From Actinomycetota bacterium (GTDB lineage Bacteria > Actinomycetota > Humimicrobiia > Humimicrobiales > Humimicrobiaceae): DNA of 5,521 bases. The stretch covers positions 1-5,521 of the forward strand of contig JACVJB010000090.1 of the NCBI GenBank assembly GCA_015711775.1, written 5' to 3'. The notes under the pieces are model-generated. The model searched no databases. It saw only the letters and a list, made by a program, of their open reading frames with translations, and had not been told where the DNA came from. The position numbers and the translations under genes were made by a program. Position 1 is the stretch's first letter. Each line of letters starts with the position of its first letter. Of the stretch, positions 1 to 5,521 are shown one piece after another.

Positions 1-213
1 TTTATCTTTTTTTAAAAAATGCCTCCATACTGCAGTGTAAAGCGAAGCAGTTGTATTGACAATGTTAAATGGCACTGTAGGGTAACTTTTAAGCGGCAAT
101 CCCTTGCTGTACCAGTTATTAAGTGTTTTTCCCCAATATCCGAATTCCCACTTTACGGTACTTATTTTTTTGTTTAGGCGCGCGCATTCGATAAATTTTT
201 CTCTTGTGTCCAT
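1..213 (-). CDS. Uroporphyrinogen decarboxylase-family methyltransferase (MtaA/MtbA-like), 5' part only
   Basis: Only the first 71 codons are in the window; the frame is open to the left edge, so the 3' end is missing. The N-terminus starts MDTREKF and has a K-W-E-F-G-Y-W-G motif at residues 21-28 followed by a 'NNWYSKGLP' stretch. This pattern is typical of UroD-like proteins that accompany corrinoid methyltransferase systems and differs from true haem-pathway HemE. Related MtaA/MtbA proteins transfer methyl groups from a methylated corrinoid protein to a thiol, using zinc held by His/Cys residues in the C-terminal half; those residues lie outside the window, so activity cannot be judged. 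The ATG at 213 is chosen because AGGTGA lies three bases upstream (217-222). The gene follows the MttB-like gene by 34 bases, with no terminator visible, and is probably the last seen member of the same operon. It could instead be a UroD-like protein of another role, such as methyl transfer to folate. Confidence 0.82.
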   Translation of the reverse strand, partial: MDTREKFIECARLNKKISTVKWEFGYWGKTLNNWYSKGLPLKSYPTVPFNIVNTTASLYTAVWRHFLKKDK

Positions 214-247
214 AAATCACCTGCTGTAAGAATTTTTAAATTTTATT

Positions 248-1696
248 TTAAATCAATCCTTTTTTTCTGTAATACTCTGTAGCTTCTTTTAGTATGCTGT
301 CAATTTCTTTGTCCTGCTGCGGTGTTAATGGAACAGGTTTATATGTGGATACTATTTCCTCATATTTTTCTTTAGCCTTATCAATAGCTGTTTTTTTGCC
401 TGTATTTATCCATTCCTGGTAAGACGATTTATCAAACATTTTAGGCATATAGTCCTCTGTTTTCCACATGGTCCTTGTCTGTTTTGAATTCAGGAAAGTT
501 CCGCTGCTTCCCACTTCCTTAATCACATCAAGCCCTATTGTTTCATCAGTTACAGTAAATCCTTCCACAATTCGCCCGATTGTTTTTGCTACATCATCAT
601 CAAGTATCGCAAGAACAGGATTATATGCGAGCTCGGCAGTAACCCCGCCGTGAAGGACTATAAGATTTGCGCCTGAAAGCGCAGACGCTGTAGCCAGCGG
701 AAGCTTTTCAGCCCCAAGCTGGTAATCAATTATTTTAGCATTGGAAAAAGCTGAACCGGTATTGTTTACCGGTATGTTATAGTGATAATGCCAGATCTGG
801 TTATATGCCATCTGGTGAAGCGCAATGGCAGCGGAGCCGAAATTTAAATCGCCTGTCTGCATATTCATGGCGGAGACAAAGTTATTGGCAATAATCCCGC
901 ATCCGGGTTTTATGCACTGCAGAAGAACAATAATTGCCAGAAGTTCAGCGTTATGCGAAACAGATGCGCCTGCAATTGTTATCGGGTGAGAGCCTCCCAT
1001 GATTGAACCGGAAGCTATATAAATCGGAAAACCCGCATCCAGGTAATGAAAAGCAGCATTGCATGGATCCTCTGCAAGTGACAGCGGAGCCGCACCTTCA
1101 ACACAGCCCATTATTTGCGCTCCCACTGCCTGGGCAATTTTAGTTTCCCATATAAAAGAGTCCGTAGGCTGCGCTCCCCTTGAAGGTTTTGTTGAGAAGC
1201 GGTGCCTCTGCGCGCATGATACCGGACAGCTCATGACAGGAGGGACACCCTCCAATTCAAAATATGGAGTATATGAAGGATAGACATTTACTGACTCAAG
1301 ATAATCCGACACCATAACTCCAATATTATTCTGTTCAAGAGTAGGCATGCTCACAATGCCTGTATCAATATCAACATGCCTTGCCCCTGCTGAATTCATA
1401 AAGTACAATGTATTGCCCCCAAGACGTATGCTTTTTTCCGGGTCTCTTGCTCTTAGCAAAAAGCTTGAAGGCGTTTTTGAAATTGCCCATTCAACCAGGC
1501 TTGGAGGGATTTTTGCTGTCATTGTATTATAATCTACAATACAGCCGTGCTCTTCTAAAAGCTTTAAGGCTCTTTGTGATTCGTATTTAAAGCCGACTTC
1601 CTCGAGAACATTTAAAGATGCTGAATGAATCTGCTCAACCTGGGAATCCGTTATTATTTTTACCGGTTCAAAATTTAATTTATATCCCTTTTGCAT
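248..1696 (-). CDS. Trimethylamine methyltransferase-family protein (MttB superfamily), non-pyrrolysine type
   Basis: This 482-residue protein has the length and layout of the MttB superfamily (COG5598-type). Such enzymes demethylate a quaternary or tertiary amine and put the methyl group on the Co(I) of a partner corrinoid protein in the cytoplasm. Recognisable family stretches are 'LEEVGFKY' (31-38), the glycine-rich core around 228-245 (ASGSIMGGSHP), 'SNAKIIDYQ' (318-326), 'SGANLIVLHGG' (341-351) and the C-terminal 'YMPKMFDKSSYQEW' (416-429). True trimethylamine enzymes carry an amber-encoded pyrrolysine shortly after the 'GANLI' motif. Here the reading frame is continuous and an ordinary ACT (Thr353) lies near the corresponding place, so it belongs with the non-Pyl members, which include glycine betaine, proline betaine and carnitine demethylases. 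The substrate cannot be told from the sequence. AAGGAG (1702-1707) lies five bases before the ATG. The corrinoid protein gene is 64 bases upstream and a UroD-like gene 34 bases downstream, the expected partners. The stop is TAA. Confidence 0.93.
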   Translation of the reverse strand: MQKGYKLNFEPVKIITDSQVEQIHSASLNVLEEVGFKYESQRALKLLEEHGCIVDYNTMTAKIPPSLVEWAISKTPSSFLLRARDPEKSIRLGGNTLYFMNSAGARHVDIDTGIVSMPTLEQNNIGVMVSDYLESVNVYPSYTPYFELEGVPPVMSCPVSCAQRHRFSTKPSRGAQPTDSFIWETKIAQAVGAQIMGCVEGAAPLSLAEDPCNAAFHYLDAGFPIYIASGSIMGGSHPITIAGASVSHNAELLAIIVLLQCIKPGCGIIANNFVSAMNMQTGDLNFGSAAIALHQMAYNQIWHYHYNIPVNNTGSAFSNAKIIDYQLGAEKLPLATASALSGANLIVLHGGVTAELAYNPVLAILDDDVAKTIGRIVEGFTVTDETIGLDVIKEVGSSGTFLNSKQTRTMWKTEDYMPKMFDKSSYQEWINTGKKTAIDKAKEKYEEIVSTYKPVPLTPQQDKEIDSILKEATEYYRKKGLI

Positions 1697-1760
1697 AATT
1701 GCTCCTTATAATCAGTCAATATATGATTTTTTTATGTATAAATTCACTATCTGCGGATCG

Positions 1761-2405
1761 TTACTCTATGCCCATGAATCTTCTGCAGATTTTAACCCCT
1801 TCAGGAGCTGTTGACCCGTATCCGTCTGCTCCTATGGAGTCGGCAAATTCCTGGTTTATCGGGCTTCCTCCAACAATTACTTTAACCCTGTCCCTTATTC
1901 CTGCATCCTTTAAACCCTCAATTACTTTTTTCTGCTCCATTGCAGTTGTTGTAAGAAGAGCCGACATTGCAAGAATATCTGCATTTTCATCCTTTACGGC
2001 TTTTAAAAAATCTTCGCCCTTTACATTTATACCCAGATCAATAACTTTAAACCCGGCAGCATACAAAAGCGTTGCAACCATCCCCTTACCTATTGAATGA
2101 ATATCTCCAAACACTGTGCCAATGACAACTTTACCTACAGAAGACTCGCTGCCTCCCTGTTTTTCAATTGCTTCATTTATAACGGGAAATGCTTTTTTTA
2201 AAACTTCAGAAGCGCACACCAGATCAGGAAGGAACAGGTCGCCTTTGCCGAATCTATCGCCCACATCCCTGATTGCCTCAGTTAAAGCATTTGCCGCCTG
2301 TAGGGGATCAGTTCCTGACTCAATAGCGTCTTTTGCTGTTTTTTCAGCGCTGTCAATATCAAAATTAAGTACAATGTCTTTTAACTGCTGTAAAAAATCT
2401 GCCAT
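1761..2405 (-). CDS. Corrinoid (B12-binding) methyl-carrier protein, MttC/MtbC type
   Basis: This 214-residue protein is the methyl carrier of a three-part methyltransferase system. Residues 1 to about 85 form the helical cap (methionine-synthase B12-binding module), including 'GDLFLPDLVCASEVLKKAF' (55-73). Residues from about 90 onward form the Rossmann-like cobalamin domain. It has the signature D101-x-H103-x-x-G106 (in 'GDIHSIGK'), with His103 as the expected lower cobalt ligand, followed by 'SALL' (148-151) and 'VGG' (178-180), which hold the nucleotide tail. All the expected elements are present, so it should bind cobamide. A TTG codon lies directly before the ATG and would add one residue. 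AAGGAG (2412-2417) is six bases from the ATG but only three from the TTG, which favours the ATG. It follows the LacI-type gene by 37 bases and precedes the MttB-like gene by 64, so it is very likely the methyl acceptor of that enzyme. Confidence 0.95.
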   Translation of the reverse strand: MADFLQQLKDIVLNFDIDSAEKTAKDAIESGTDPLQAANALTEAIRDVGDRFGKGDLFLPDLVCASEVLKKAFPVINEAIEKQGGSESSVGKVVIGTVFGDIHSIGKGMVATLLYAAGFKVIDLGINVKGEDFLKAVKDENADILAMSALLTTTAMEQKKVIEGLKDAGIRDRVKVIVGGSPINQEFADSIGADGYGSTAPEGVKICRRFMGIE

Positions 2406-2411
2406 CAATTT

Positions 2412-2417
2412 CTCCTT
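2412..2417 (-). promoter_or_regulatory. Ribosome binding site deciding the start of the corrinoid protein
   Basis: The minus strand reads AAGGAG, then AAA, TTG and ATG. The six-base distance to the ATG at 2405 is normal, while three bases to the TTG at 2408 is short. The ATG is therefore taken as the start. This site also shows that the corrinoid gene is translated independently of the upstream LacI-type gene. Confidence 0.75.
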
Positions 2418-2442
2418 TTTGATTAATTTTTATTTTTAATCC

Positions 2443-3477
2443 TTATTTTGGTGGAGCTGTAGAGCCCCTCACTATAATTTCAGTTTCAAGAACAATATTC
2501 TTATTATCCACTTTTTTGCCTTCAATTATATCCAGTAAAAGATTTGCTGCTGTTGCCCCCATTATTTTTTTTGGCTGTTTTACTGTAGTTAAAGGAGGAT
2601 CTGAAAATTCACATATGATTTCATTATTAAAGCCCATAACTGACACATCTCCCGGAACTTTTAGGCCAAATTCCTTTAATGCATGAATTGCGCCAATTGC
2701 AAGAAAATCAGCAAGATTGAGATATGCCGTTGCAACTTTTTTTTCCTGGACCCTTCTTTTGATTAAGGTATATGTGGCCTTGAGTTCATCAAGACGCATA
2801 AGATCGTCAATTATTACAATATCCGGGTCATATTCAATATTATTCTGCTCAAGCCCGGCGCAGTACCCTTCATATCTTCTTCTTATTGTTGTCTGGTTTT
2901 TAAAAGGAAAAGTAATAAAGCCTATCTTTCTGTGGCCAAGATCATGAAGATACTGAAAAGCATTCTGCATGGCAATTTTATTATCTATAAGTACCGATGG
3001 TATCTCACTGTCTTTAAGCTCCCTGTCAAGCACTACAACCGGTATATTTGACAGGTGCGCCTTTTTAATATGGCCATATGAATCATATCCGCAAAAAAAC
3101 ATAAGCCCGTCAATTGTCTGGTCCAGCATTGCATTCATTTGCCGTTCTTCCTCATAAATATCATAGAATGTACATCCCAGTATCAGAGTATAATTTCTTG
3201 ATCGGGCAACCTCTTCAATGCCCCGCAGCACCTGCGCAAAAAATGGCTGCGATATGTCGGGCAAAATTACTCCAAGAGTTCGAGTACTCTTGGTGCGCAG
3301 GCCCCTTGCAATAATATTTGGCCTGTAGTTTAGTTTTTTTATTGCCTTTTTTACGGCTATAGTTGTTTTATCTGAAACGAACTTAGTTTCATTTATAACA
3401 TGAGATACTGTTGATATTGCAACGCCTGACTCTTTGGCTATATCTTTAATAGAAGGTTTTTTTAAAGATTTTTTCAT
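2443..3477 (-). CDS. LacI/PurR-family transcriptional regulator
   Basis: This 344-residue cytoplasmic repressor has the usual length of the LacI family. Residues 9-30 form the helix-turn-helix (PSIKDIAKESGVAISTVSHVINE region). 'STVSHVIN' followed by 'TKFVSDKT' closely resembles the DNA-binding head of PurR. The hinge helix 'YRPNIIARGLRTK' (51-63) contains Leu60, the residue type that wedges into a central CG step of the operator. From residue 67 (RTLGVILPDISQPFF) the periplasmic-binding-protein-like effector domain follows, with 'GHRKIGFI' (181-188) and 'LKEFGLKVPGDVSVMGFNN' (267-285). The reading frame extends upstream to a GTG at 3564, but those 29 extra residues match nothing in the family and would run across the operator and promoter, so the ATG at 3477 is chosen. 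No Shine-Dalgarno precedes it. It heads the methyltransferase operon and probably represses both itself and the enzymes. The effector is unknown; a PurR-like head says nothing about a purine ligand. Confidence 0.95.
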   Translation of the reverse strand: MKKSLKKPSIKDIAKESGVAISTVSHVINETKFVSDKTTIAVKKAIKKLNYRPNIIARGLRTKSTRTLGVILPDISQPFFAQVLRGIEEVARSRNYTLILGCTFYDIYEEERQMNAMLDQTIDGLMFFCGYDSYGHIKKAHLSNIPVVVLDRELKDSEIPSVLIDNKIAMQNAFQYLHDLGHRKIGFITFPFKNQTTIRRRYEGYCAGLEQNNIEYDPDIVIIDDLMRLDELKATYTLIKRRVQEKKVATAYLNLADFLAIGAIHALKEFGLKVPGDVSVMGFNNEIICEFSDPPLTTVKQPKKIMGATAANLLLDIIEGKKVDNKNIVLETEIIVRGSTAPPK

Positions 3478-3483
3478 GCTTAA

Positions 3484-3512
3484 TATATAACAGAAAAACG
3501 TTTTTCTGTCAA
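3484..3512 (-). promoter_or_regulatory. Promoter of the regulator-methyltransferase operon, predicted leaderless
   Basis: On the minus strand a perfect -35 box TTGACA (3512-3507) is followed by a 17-base spacer (3506-3490) and a -10-like TATATA (3489-3484, four of six matches). Initiation about seven bases past the -10 box would fall at or next to the A of the ATG at 3477. The absence of a Shine-Dalgarno sequence fits this leaderless reading. TATATT at 3487-3482 is an alternative -10 with a less good 19-base spacer. This promoter would serve all four minus-strand genes. Confidence 0.6.
3490..3509. promoter_or_regulatory. Perfect 20-base palindromic operator with central CG
   Basis: ACAGAAAAACGTTTTTCTGT is identical to its reverse complement over all 20 bases, with the CG step at 3499-3500. 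LacI-family repressors bind such CG-centred palindromes, and the inner AAACGTTT equals the core of the known PurR operator. This fits the PurR-like recognition helix of the adjacent regulator. It lies 12 bases upstream of that regulator's ATG and fills the spacer between the -35 and -10 boxes, overlapping the end of the -35, so binding would block RNA polymerase. Autoregulation is the natural inference. No second copy was noticed in the window. Confidence 0.82.
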
Positions 3513-3557
3513 TATATAAAATATCTGGCATTTTCTTTATTATTGCATACAAAGCAT

Positions 3558-3575
3558 ACAGCACTACTCTGCTGT
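3558..3575. repeat. Short inverted repeat in the divergent intergenic region
   Basis: ACAGCA (3558-3563) and TGCTGT (3570-3575) are perfect inverted six-base arms around six unmatched bases. The outer ACAG/CTGT ends resemble those of the 20-base operator nearby, but the centre lacks CG and the length differs by two bases. The repeat abuts a possible extended -10 element on the plus strand (TGTTATAAG, 3573-3581). It may be a regulator site for either direction or may be chance. Confidence 0.3.
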
Positions 3576-3604
3576 TATAAGCAAATTATCCCCCATATAT
3601 TTTT

Positions 3605-3610
3605 TATAAT
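3605..3610 (+). promoter_or_regulatory. Candidate -10 element for polX
   Basis: A consensus TATAAT lies 81 bases upstream of the polX ATG, in very AT-rich sequence. No good -35 box is found at 16 to 18 bases upstream. TGTTATAAG at 3573-3581 and TATAAG at 3613-3618 are rival candidates. Transcription of polX must start somewhere in this region because the neighbouring gene is divergent. Confidence 0.35.
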
Positions 3611-3673
3611 AGTATAAGTATTATGTTATTATTAAAGTTAAATTAAGTGTACTGTTTCCCTTCCGGCTCAGCG

Positions 3674-3680
3674 AAAGGAA
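3674..3680 (+). promoter_or_regulatory. Ribosome binding site supporting the polX start
   Basis: AAAGGAA lies 11 bases before the ATG at 3692, somewhat long but acceptable. It supports that ATG rather than the in-frame GTG at 3647, which has no purine-rich site near it and would add 15 residues unlike the family N-terminus. Confidence 0.55.
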
Positions 3681-3691
3681 CAACCGTAAAT

Positions 3692-4687
3692 ATGGACAAA
3701 AAAGAAATAATTGCTGTTTTAAATGAAACAGGAACTCTATATGAGTTAATAGGTGAGAACTTCTTTAAAATACGGGCCTACCAGTCTGCAGCAAGAGCGC
3801 TTGAAGTATCTGATATCAATTTAAATACTGAAACTAAGGAAAATGAGCTTATAGCTATTAAGGGCATAGGCAGCAGTATAGCCTCCCAGATCATTAAAAT
3901 GTTAAGAGGCGAAAAGCTGGATTTATACCAAAACCTTAAATCATCCATTCCTTCCGGCCTTATTGAAATGCTGAAAATACCAAAACTTGGGCCCAAAAAA
4001 ATAAAATATCTTTATGATGAAACGGGTATTTCAGATATCGGCCAGCTTGAAGCAGCATGCATTGAAAACAGAATAGCAGCACTTCCCGGTTTCGGTAAAA
4101 AAACACAAGATAATATACTTCACGGAATAGAGATGGTTAAGAAATATAGCGAAGCCTTTCTTTACAGCGTTGCTGCGGAGCAGGCGGAAATAATACTTAA
4201 TCAGTTAAAAAGCTCTAAAATCATTACGCACAGCAGCATTGCCGGAAGCCTGAGAAGGAAAAAAGGTGTCGTAAAAGATATTGACATAGTTGCCTGCTCG
4301 CAAAAGCATGATGAAGCGATGGATCTTTTCACAGGCCTGGCCCAGGTAAGTGAAATTATTTCAAGGGGAGATACTAAGTCATCAATAAGGCTAAAATCAG
4401 GTATTAATGCAGATTTGAGGATTGTAAAAGATTACCAGTACCCTTATGCTCTTCATCATTTTACAGGAAGCAAAGAACACAATACAGCCATGAGATCGAT
4501 TGCGAAAAAATCAGGCATAAAAATGAATGAATACGGGCTTTTTAAAAATAATAAGCTGATTAAATGCAGGAATGAAAAAGAAATATTTTCTGTATTTAAT
4601 ATGGACTATATTGAACCTGAATTAAGGGAAAATACAGGCGAAGTTGAGTCGGCAGTTTTGCACAAACTTCCCAATCTGATAAATTAA
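3692..4687 (+). CDS. polX: DNA polymerase X family, polymerase core half of a split PolX
   Basis: Bacterial PolX is a gap-filling repair polymerase. This 331-residue part holds the dRP-lyase-like 8-kDa region and the nucleotidyltransferase core. It starts MDKKEIIAVLNE and has the family stretch 'GENFFKIRAYQSAARALE' (21-38). Helix-hairpin-helix motifs lie at 'IKGIGSSIASQI' (56-67), 'IPKLGPKKI' (96-104) and 'LPGFGKKTQDNI' (131-142). The active site has 'AGSLRRKKG' (184-192), D196-x-D198 (VKDIDIV) and the third aspartate D241 (INADLRIV), so the metal-binding triad is complete. 'HHFTGSKEHN' (255-264) is also as expected. Usual bacterial PolX is about 570 residues with a C-terminal PHP domain; here the frame ends in TAA at 4685-4687 within the linker, after 'ELRENTGEVESAVLHKLPNL'. 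The PHP domain follows in the same frame nine bases later. The core should still be able to polymerise, but without the nuclease in cis. Confidence 0.93.
   Translation: MDKKEIIAVLNETGTLYELIGENFFKIRAYQSAARALEVSDINLNTETKENELIAIKGIGSSIASQIIKMLRGEKLDLYQNLKSSIPSGLIEMLKIPKLGPKKIKYLYDETGISDIGQLEAACIENRIAALPGFGKKTQDNILHGIEMVKKYSEAFLYSVAAEQAEIILNQLKSSKIITHSSIAGSLRRKKGVVKDIDIVACSQKHDEAMDLFTGLAQVSEIISRGDTKSSIRLKSGINADLRIVKDYQYPYALHHFTGSKEHNTAMRSIAKKSGIKMNEYGLFKNNKLIKCRNEKEIFSVFNMDYIEPELRENTGEVESAVLHKLPNLIN
4685..4687 (+). other. In-frame TAA splitting PolX at its domain junction
   Basis: The codons around it read Leu-Ile-Asn-stop-Lys-Asp-Ile-Met-Gly-Leu-Phe-His. From memory of the family the same place reads roughly Leu-Ile-Glu-Leu-Glu-Asp-Ile-Arg-Gly-Asp-Leu-His, so the stop sits where one residue is expected and no frame change is involved. 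A one-base change from TTA (Leu), GAA, CAA or AAA would create it. TAA is the stop of the other four complete genes in the window, so general reassignment of TAA is unlikely. Confidence 0.9.
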
Positions 4688-4696
4688 AAAGATATA

Positions 4697-5425
4697 ATGG
4701 GGCTTTTTCATTTCCACACCGATAAATCTGACGGAAATATGAGTTTAATGCAGGCAGTATCCCGTCTTATTGAAATGGGATTTTCTTATTGCGGCGTTTC
4801 TGATCATTCAAAAACAGCAGCTTATGCCGGAGGTATTGCTGATGAAAATATTGCAGGATATATTGAAAGCATTAACGCTTTAAAAAAAGAATTTAAAGAA
4901 TTTACAGTATTTTGCGGGATAGAGTCTGACATTCTTGCAGACGGCAGCCTTGACTACAGTGACGAAATACTTTCCCTTTTTGATTTTGTAATAATAGCGG
5001 TGCATTCCAATTTTAATATGAACCGCAGCAGGATGACAGAGCGTATAATAAAGGGGATGCAAAACAGGTTTGCAACAATACTTGCTCATCCTACAGGAAG
5101 GCTTTTGCTTGCAAGGGATCCTTATGATGTTGATATCACTGCAATTATAGATGCTGCCGGCATTTACAATATTGACATGGAAATAAATGCAAGCCCTTTC
5201 AGGCTGGACCTTGACTGGCAGAACTGCAAATACGCAAAGGAAAAAAATGTGAAAATTTTTATAAATCCTGATGCCCACAGCCTTGAAGGATTTAACGATT
5301 ACAGATACGGCGTCAATGTTGCAAGAAAAGGCTGGCTTGAAAAAACCGATATTGTAAATACCTGGAGCGCTGAAAAAGTGGCCCTGCATTTAAAACAGGA
5401 AAAAGCGAATAAGTTGACAGGATAA
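4697..5425 (+). CDS. polX: PHP-domain phosphoesterase, C-terminal half of a split PolX
   Basis: These 242 residues match the C-terminal PHP domain of bacterial PolX, which in studied members gives Mn-dependent 3'-5' exonuclease and AP-endonuclease activity. The nine expected metal ligands are all present: H5 and H7 (FHFHT), D12 (SDG), H37 (SDHS), E76 (GIESDILADGSLDY), H103 (AVHSNFNM), H131 (ILAHPTGRLL), D192 and H194 (INPDAHS). 'GVNVARKGWLEK' (205-216) ends the domain as in full-length PolX. It lies in the same frame as the polymerase core, nine bases after its TAA. The ATG falls where the full-length protein has an internal residue just before Gly, and only AAAAAGA precedes it, so there is no clear ribosome site; expression would need reinitiation or readthrough. 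The reading frame has no other damage, which argues against an old pseudogene. Residue 3 is Leu and residue 4 Phe where family members usually have Asp-Leu, a small departure at the junction. Confidence 0.9.
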   Translation: MGLFHFHTDKSDGNMSLMQAVSRLIEMGFSYCGVSDHSKTAAYAGGIADENIAGYIESINALKKEFKEFTVFCGIESDILADGSLDYSDEILSLFDFVIIAVHSNFNMNRSRMTERIIKGMQNRFATILAHPTGRLLLARDPYDVDITAIIDAAGIYNIDMEINASPFRLDLDWQNCKYAKEKNVKIFINPDAHSLEGFNDYRYGVNVARKGWLEKTDIVNTWSAEKVALHLKQEKANKLTG

Positions 5426-5521
5426 ACAAGCTTTAATAATAAAACTTCTACTATGTAAAATAAATTTATAATAAGGTACGAATCTGGATCAAAAAACTAC
5501 TAAAATTCAATAATTTTGCCT

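Noticed and set aside
1710..1728. AATCA/TGATT inverted repeat between the corrinoid and MttB-like genes
   Set aside because: The five-base AT-rich stem with a nine-base loop is too weak to act as a terminator or processing signal, and no T-run of the right direction follows it.
1699..2100. A 133-residue open frame on the plus strand
   Set aside because: It is antisense to the corrinoid protein gene, which has clear cobalamin-binding motifs; it is a shadow frame.
3478..3564. N-terminal extension of the LacI-type regulator from a GTG at 3564
   Set aside because: The 29 extra residues are unlike LacI-family proteins and would overlap the promoter and operator; the helix-turn-helix begins normally after the ATG at 3477.
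3478..3691. Cobalamin riboswitch upstream of the corrinoid system
   Set aside because: The operon promoter lies almost at the first ATG, leaving no leader, and no B12-box-like sequence was seen.
4880..5389. A 169-residue open frame on the minus strand
   Set aside because: It lies wholly within the PHP-domain gene on the opposite strand, has no family-like motifs and no ribosome site; the plus-strand frame carries all the conserved PHP motifs.
5414..5442. TTGACA with TAATAA 17 bases downstream, overlapping the end of the PHP-domain gene
   Set aside because: The -35 is perfect but the -10 matches only three of six bases and no gene start is visible in the remaining 79 bases, so a promoter cannot be supported.
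5502..5517. AAAATT/AATTTT inverted repeat near the right edge as a terminator
   Set aside because: The stem is only A-T pairs of six bases with no GC and no clear T-tract; such repeats are expected by chance in AT-rich sequence.

Overview
The window is AT-rich bacterial DNA holding two divergently transcribed blocks that meet in a 214-base intergenic region (3478-3691). The organism cannot be named from this sequence. The gene content (a corrinoid-dependent methyltransferase set, a LacI-type repressor, and a bacterial DNA polymerase X carrying a PHP domain) suggests a low-GC anaerobic bacterium that uses methylated compounds. That placement is inference.

The minus-strand block, read from 3477 down to the left edge, looks like one operon of four genes. 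In order they are a LacI/PurR-type regulator, a small corrinoid (B12-binding) protein, an MttB-superfamily methyltransferase without pyrrolysine, and the first 71 codons of a uroporphyrinogen-decarboxylase-like (MtaA/MtbA-type) methyltransferase cut by the window edge. The gaps are 37, 64 and 34 bases and no terminator is visible between the genes. The likely scheme is that the MttB-like enzyme moves a methyl group from an unknown substrate to the cobalt of the corrinoid protein, and the UroD-like protein or a distant partner passes it on. The regulator probably senses the substrate or a related metabolite. Directly upstream of the regulator's ATG is a perfect 20-base palindrome with a central CG. 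It fills the spacer of a strong-looking promoter (TTGACA, 17 bases, TATATA). The -10 box ends six bases before the ATG and there is no Shine-Dalgarno sequence, so the transcript is predicted to be leaderless and repressed by its own first product.

The plus-strand block is a bacterial family X DNA polymerase (polX) split exactly between its two domains. The polymerase core (3692-4687) ends in a TAA, and the PHP nuclease domain (4697-5425) continues in the same frame after nine bases. All catalytic motifs I could check are present on both sides. If the TAA were a sense codon, the product would be an ordinary 577-residue PolX. This is either a recent nonsense change, a true two-polypeptide PolX made by reinitiation, or a base-call error.

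The last 96 bases (5426-5521) are AT-rich and hold no gene or convincing terminator that I can support. No tRNA, rRNA, CRISPR array, insertion sequence or riboswitch was seen.
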